Source: an uncultured Clostridia bacterium (GTDB taxonomy: Bacteria > Bacillota > Clostridia > Christensenellales > Aristaeellaceae). From it: a stretch of DNA of 8,604 bases. Made by a program: the position numbers and the translations under genes. The first letter of the stretch is position 1; the number at the start of each line of letters is the position of its first letter. Below are positions 6,221 through 8,604 of the stretch, piece after piece. The stretch covers positions 1-8,604 of the forward strand of contig CAKTXH010000099.1 in NCBI GenBank assembly GCA_934630975.1, in the 5' to 3' direction. A model generated the notes under the pieces. It worked only from the letters and a program-made list of their open reading frames with translations. It made no database searches and was not told the DNA's origin.

Positions 6221-6249
6221 ATTATGAAGCATGCCGCCCCGGTTGTCAA
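6221..6249 (-). promoter_or_regulatory. Near-consensus promoter of the truncated CdaR gene
   Basis: The minus strand has a perfect -35 box TTGACA (6244-6249), a 17-nt spacer and a -10 box CATAAT (6221-6226). The start of transcription would fall near 6214, about 30 nt before the ATG at 6184. The sequence supports continued transcription of the truncated gene. Confidence 0.75.
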
Positions 6250-6313
6250 CCTCCGTTTCCTGACCCACGTTTCATCTTTCCGTTGTAAAACGCCTTTTAT
6301 TTCGCCCTGAGAA

Positions 6314-7201
6314 TTATTTTTCCTCCCGCTGCATCACGCGCACCACGTAATCGGCGAACTCGCTTTCCGCCGCCGAAAGCGCCGCGCCGCGCAGAACCGC
6401 CATGTTGAAATTGACCGCCAAATCGAGGTCGCGCACGGGGCGCGTGACCAGCTTTTCCGCCTTCATCGTCTTGGGCGGCAGACAGAAGGAGATGTAATTC
6501 GCCTTGGCAACCAAATCGAGCGCCTGCCCCCACGCGCTGCCATCCAGCATGATCTGCGGCTCACAGCCCGCCGCCGCGCACTGGCGTTCCAAGCTGCTGA
6601 TGACGGGCGGCGTGCTGTTGAGCAGCACCATCCGATAGGGCGCGAAATCCGCCATGCAAAGCTCCTCCTTCGCCGCCAGCGGATGATCGGCGGAAAGCAG
6701 CGCGACCTGCGGCGATTCGCGGTGGAAAATGACCTCCAACGCCGGATCATCCACCGTGCCGAACACCAGCGCGATGGCCGATTTGCCGCTCGCCACGCGC
6801 GCATAACAGCCTTCCAGCGTGTCGTTGCACGTCACCAGATTGATTTTGGGGTGGCCGAGCACAAACCGGGAGAGGAAATTCGCCGGGAAAAAGCTGAGCA
6901 TGCCCCACGTCATGCAGATTTCCGCCTGCGTGTCGCGGTCGCAGGCCGCTTTGGTGATCTCCGCGCGGATGGTCTCCGTCTGGCGCAGGTAGGCCGGGGC
7001 CATCCTTTCCAGCGCGCGCCCGGCCGGGCTGAGGCATACGCCCGTCCGCTGGCGCACAAAAAGCGGCGCGCCCAGTTCGTCCTCGAGCTTATCCATGCTC
7101 TTGACCAGCCCCGGCACGGAGATGTAGAGCTTTTTCGCCGCGGAGGTAAAGCTGCCCGTCTGCGCGATTTCAAGGAAAAAACGGATCTGTTTCGCGTCCA
7201 T
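6314..7201 (-). CDS. LysR-family transcriptional regulator
   Basis: This 295-residue protein has the normal LysR length and layout. Residues of about 3-62 form the winged helix-turn-helix (IRFFLEIAQTGSFTSAAKKL, then LEDELGAPLFVR). Residues of about 92-290 match the co-inducer-binding domain, with MADFAPYRMVLL and ALDLVAKANYISFCLPP. It should bind DNA as a tetramer and respond to a small molecule that the sequence does not identify. GGAG five to six bases upstream supports the ATG at 7201. It lies just downstream of, and on the same strand as, the flavoprotein gene (104 bp between them), unlike the usual divergent layout, so it may be co-transcribed with a gene it controls. A perfect dyad at 7221-7257 lies in its leader. 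Confidence 0.93.
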   Translation of the reverse strand: MDAKQIRFFLEIAQTGSFTSAAKKLYISVPGLVKSMDKLEDELGAPLFVRQRTGVCLSPAGRALERMAPAYLRQTETIRAEITKAACDRDTQAEICMTWGMLSFFPANFLSRFVLGHPKINLVTCNDTLEGCYARVASGKSAIALVFGTVDDPALEVIFHRESPQVALLSADHPLAAKEELCMADFAPYRMVLLNSTPPVISSLERQCAAAGCEPQIMLDGSAWGQALDLVAKANYISFCLPPKTMKAEKLVTRPVRDLDLAVNFNMAVLRGAALSAAESEFADYVVRVMQREEK

Positions 7202-7220
7202 ATCTTCTCCGTAACATCAG

Positions 7221-7257
7221 CGTAACCCGCTGTCCGAACAAGAGACAGCGGGTTACG
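7221..7257 (-). terminator. Perfect 14-bp hairpin between flavoprotein and LysR genes: terminator or LysR operator
   Basis: CGTAACCCGCTGTC (7221-7234) is exactly complementary to GACAGCGGGTTACG (7244-7257) around a 9-nt loop. It follows the flavoprotein stop codon by about 50 bases and ends 19 bases before the LysR ATG. No T run follows on either strand, so it is not a standard intrinsic terminator. It could weaken readthrough, protect the upstream 3' end, or act as a regulator site. A -10-like TATAAC (7258-7263) abuts it, but I see no matching -35. Confidence 0.5.
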
Positions 7258-7275
7258 GTTATATCGCTTATTTCG

Positions 7276-7318
7276 TCAGCAGGTCTTGCTTTTCCTGCCC
7301 GTTTCTCAGGAGGTCTTG
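7276..7318. repeat. Short direct repeat at the 3' end of the flavoprotein gene
   Basis: TCAGCAGGTCTTG (7276-7288) and TCAGGAGGTCTTG (7306-7318) match at 12 of 13 positions and start exactly 30 bp apart. On the minus strand each ends in TGA in the same frame, so the second copy repeats the last codons and stop of the gene. It may be a small tandem duplication of the gene end. Confidence 0.6.
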
Positions 7319-8604
7319 TGGGAGAACGCGGTCATGATGCCGCCGGTGATGGCCTGGCTGTCAATCGTCGCGCCGGAAATCGCATCCACGCCCATGCTCT
7401 GGGCGTCGATGATGGATTTGGCGAACTCGGCGAACTGCTCGTCGGTCATGAACATGTTTTCCTTGCCCTCGCCGATCTTCATATCCACCAGCTTCTTATC
7501 CTTGATGGTGAAGATGACCTCATACGGATCATGCAGGCCGGTGACGAACACGGAGTAATCGCCGTCCGCGGCCTCGGCCCACGGCGCAGCCGCTTCGCCG
7601 CCCGAGGAGGACTTCAGTTCCGCGCGGCCGCCGAGCATCGTGTCGATGGCGGCGCGGCCGGAGCAGATGGCCTCGTGCAGGTATGTGCCGTTCTGATAGA
7701 GGTTGCAGACCAGGCTGCCCAGCTCGCCCGCGGAATACAGGCCCTCGATGGGCTGGTTATCCCAGGTCAGAACCTGACCCTTGATGTTGCGCTTCGCGCC
7801 GCCGGAGCAGGCCGGCATCGCCGGGAACTCTTCGATGGCGTAGAACGGCGCCTTCTGAATCTTGGCCATCGTGGTGATGTCGCGGCCAAAATCGGCGTCC
7901 TCGCCCGCGTCCACCATCGCGTTGTAGTGATCGACCTCGGCGCGCAGCGCTTCGGGATCGCGGCCCAGCTTCTCGGCCAGCTCCTCGATGGTATCGGCCT
8001 TGACGATCCAGCCCTTTTCGATTTCGACGCTGTTGTCATCCGACCAGTGGTACGGATTGCGGCAGGTCACCGGCCAGCCGATCCACGCGTTGACGATCGG
8101 CTGCGCCTTGCAGCAATCGTCGTCGAAGATCAGGTGCACGGGCTGAGAGCGATGAATCGGCACATCGACGTACTGGCCGTGGCTGTAATACTTCATGTGC
8201 TGGCGCTGATAGGAATCCGCCTCGTTGTAGTAGCGGGTGCTGTCCGCCGCGACTTCCATCCAGCCGCCGTGCTTCATGTAGAACTGACGGATGAAGCAGG
8301 TCTCGTAATCCGGCACCTTGATGCCGTGGAAGTAGCCGCAGGACATGGTGTGGTTATCCATGTGCCAGAGCTGCGCGCCGATGGCCATTTCCATCTTCAC
8401 GCCGTCGCCGGTGACATACGGAGAGCCCGCGTTGTAGATCGTGTCGCCGCCGTTGAAGTCGCGGTACATCTGCATATCGCCTTCATAGCCGCCGGTCGCA
8501 AGCAGAACGCCCTTGTTCGCCTTGACATAGATGACCGTGCCGTCCGGCTTCTTCACGCCCACGCCTTCGACGCGCTTGGTGATGGAATCCTGCACGAGGC
8601 AGAC
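7306..8604 (-). CDS. Fumarate-reductase-like FAD flavoprotein with C-terminal FMN-binding domain (5' end outside window)
   Basis: The visible 432 residues (numbered from 8604) are the C-terminal part of an FAD-binding-2 family reductase, related to soluble fumarate and urocanate reductases that reduce an unsaturated acid or ketone. KGVLLATGGYEGD (about 30-42), VTGDGVKMEMAIGAQL (about 61-76) and GLYSAGELGSLVCNLYQNG followed by GRAAID are typical of the FAD and substrate region. Residues of about 346-430 form an FMN-binding domain whose DAISGATIDS motif, with T413, fits covalent FMN attachment by an ApbE-type flavin transferase. That domain is C-terminal here, whereas several characterised relatives carry it N-terminally. 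The histidine-containing HTMGG-type segment is replaced by PACSGGAKRN, so fumarate is not assured as substrate. The Rossmann segment, any signal peptide and the start are not visible; the GTG at 8595 is unlikely to be the start. Confidence 0.88.
   Translation of the reverse strand, partial: VCLVQDSITKRVEGVGVKKPDGTVIYVKANKGVLLATGGYEGDMQMYRDFNGGDTIYNAGSPYVTGDGVKMEMAIGAQLWHMDNHTMSCGYFHGIKVPDYETCFIRQFYMKHGGWMEVAADSTRYYNEADSYQRQHMKYYSHGQYVDVPIHRSQPVHLIFDDDCCKAQPIVNAWIGWPVTCRNPYHWSDDNSVEIEKGWIVKADTIEELAEKLGRDPEALRAEVDHYNAMVDAGEDADFGRDITTMAKIQKAPFYAIEEFPAMPACSGGAKRNIKGQVLTWDNQPIEGLYSAGELGSLVCNLYQNGTYLHEAICSGRAAIDTMLGGRAELKSSSGGEAAAPWAEAADGDYSVFVTGLHDPYEVIFTIKDKKLVDMKIGEGKENMFMTDEQFAEFAKSIIDAQSMGVDAISGATIDSQAITGGIMTAFSHKTS

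Overview
The window looks like a chromosome segment of a Gram-positive, probably anaerobic, host-associated Firmicute (Clostridia-like). The grounds are an LPKTG wall-sorting signal with InlB-type B-repeats, an anaerobic-type flavoprotein reductase with a flavinylation motif, compact clostridial-style promoters and terminators, and GC-rich coding sequence. The taxon is inferred, not proven. All recognised genes lie on the minus strand, so they read from right to left.

Reading in transcription order: (1) At 8604-7306 is the 3' part of a fumarate-reductase-like FAD flavoprotein with a C-terminal FMN-binding domain; its 5' end lies outside the window. (2) At 7201-6314 is a LysR-family regulator, preceded by a perfect 14-bp dyad. 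(3) At 6184-5558 is a CdaR-type sugar-diacid sensor that has lost its DNA-binding half. It keeps a near-consensus promoter and ribosome binding site, but its 3' end runs out of frame into the tail of an unrelated gene. (4) At 5370-2747 is a polar amino-acid ABC importer: binding protein, permease and ATPase. The binding-protein gene ends in its own intrinsic terminator, and a structured inverted-repeat element of about 194 bp separates it from the permease. Permease and ATPase overlap by 13 nt, and a strong terminator follows the ATPase. (5) At 2520-115 is an 801-residue secreted, wall-anchored beta-helix protein, with its own extended -10 promoter and a terminator. The first 40 bases hold a likely plus-strand terminator for a convergent gene outside the window.

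The importer genes form one functional unit in which terminator and repeat would favour more binding protein than membrane complex. The LysR gene may control the reductase upstream of it. The surface protein is an independent, more AT-rich unit. It is the most unusual gene: about ten near-identical beta-helix coils, preceded by two looser ones, place a cysteine at the same position in twelve successive coils, and neighbouring repeat units are nearly identical in DNA, which suggests recent expansion. I found no CRISPR array, tRNA, rRNA, transposase or phage gene.
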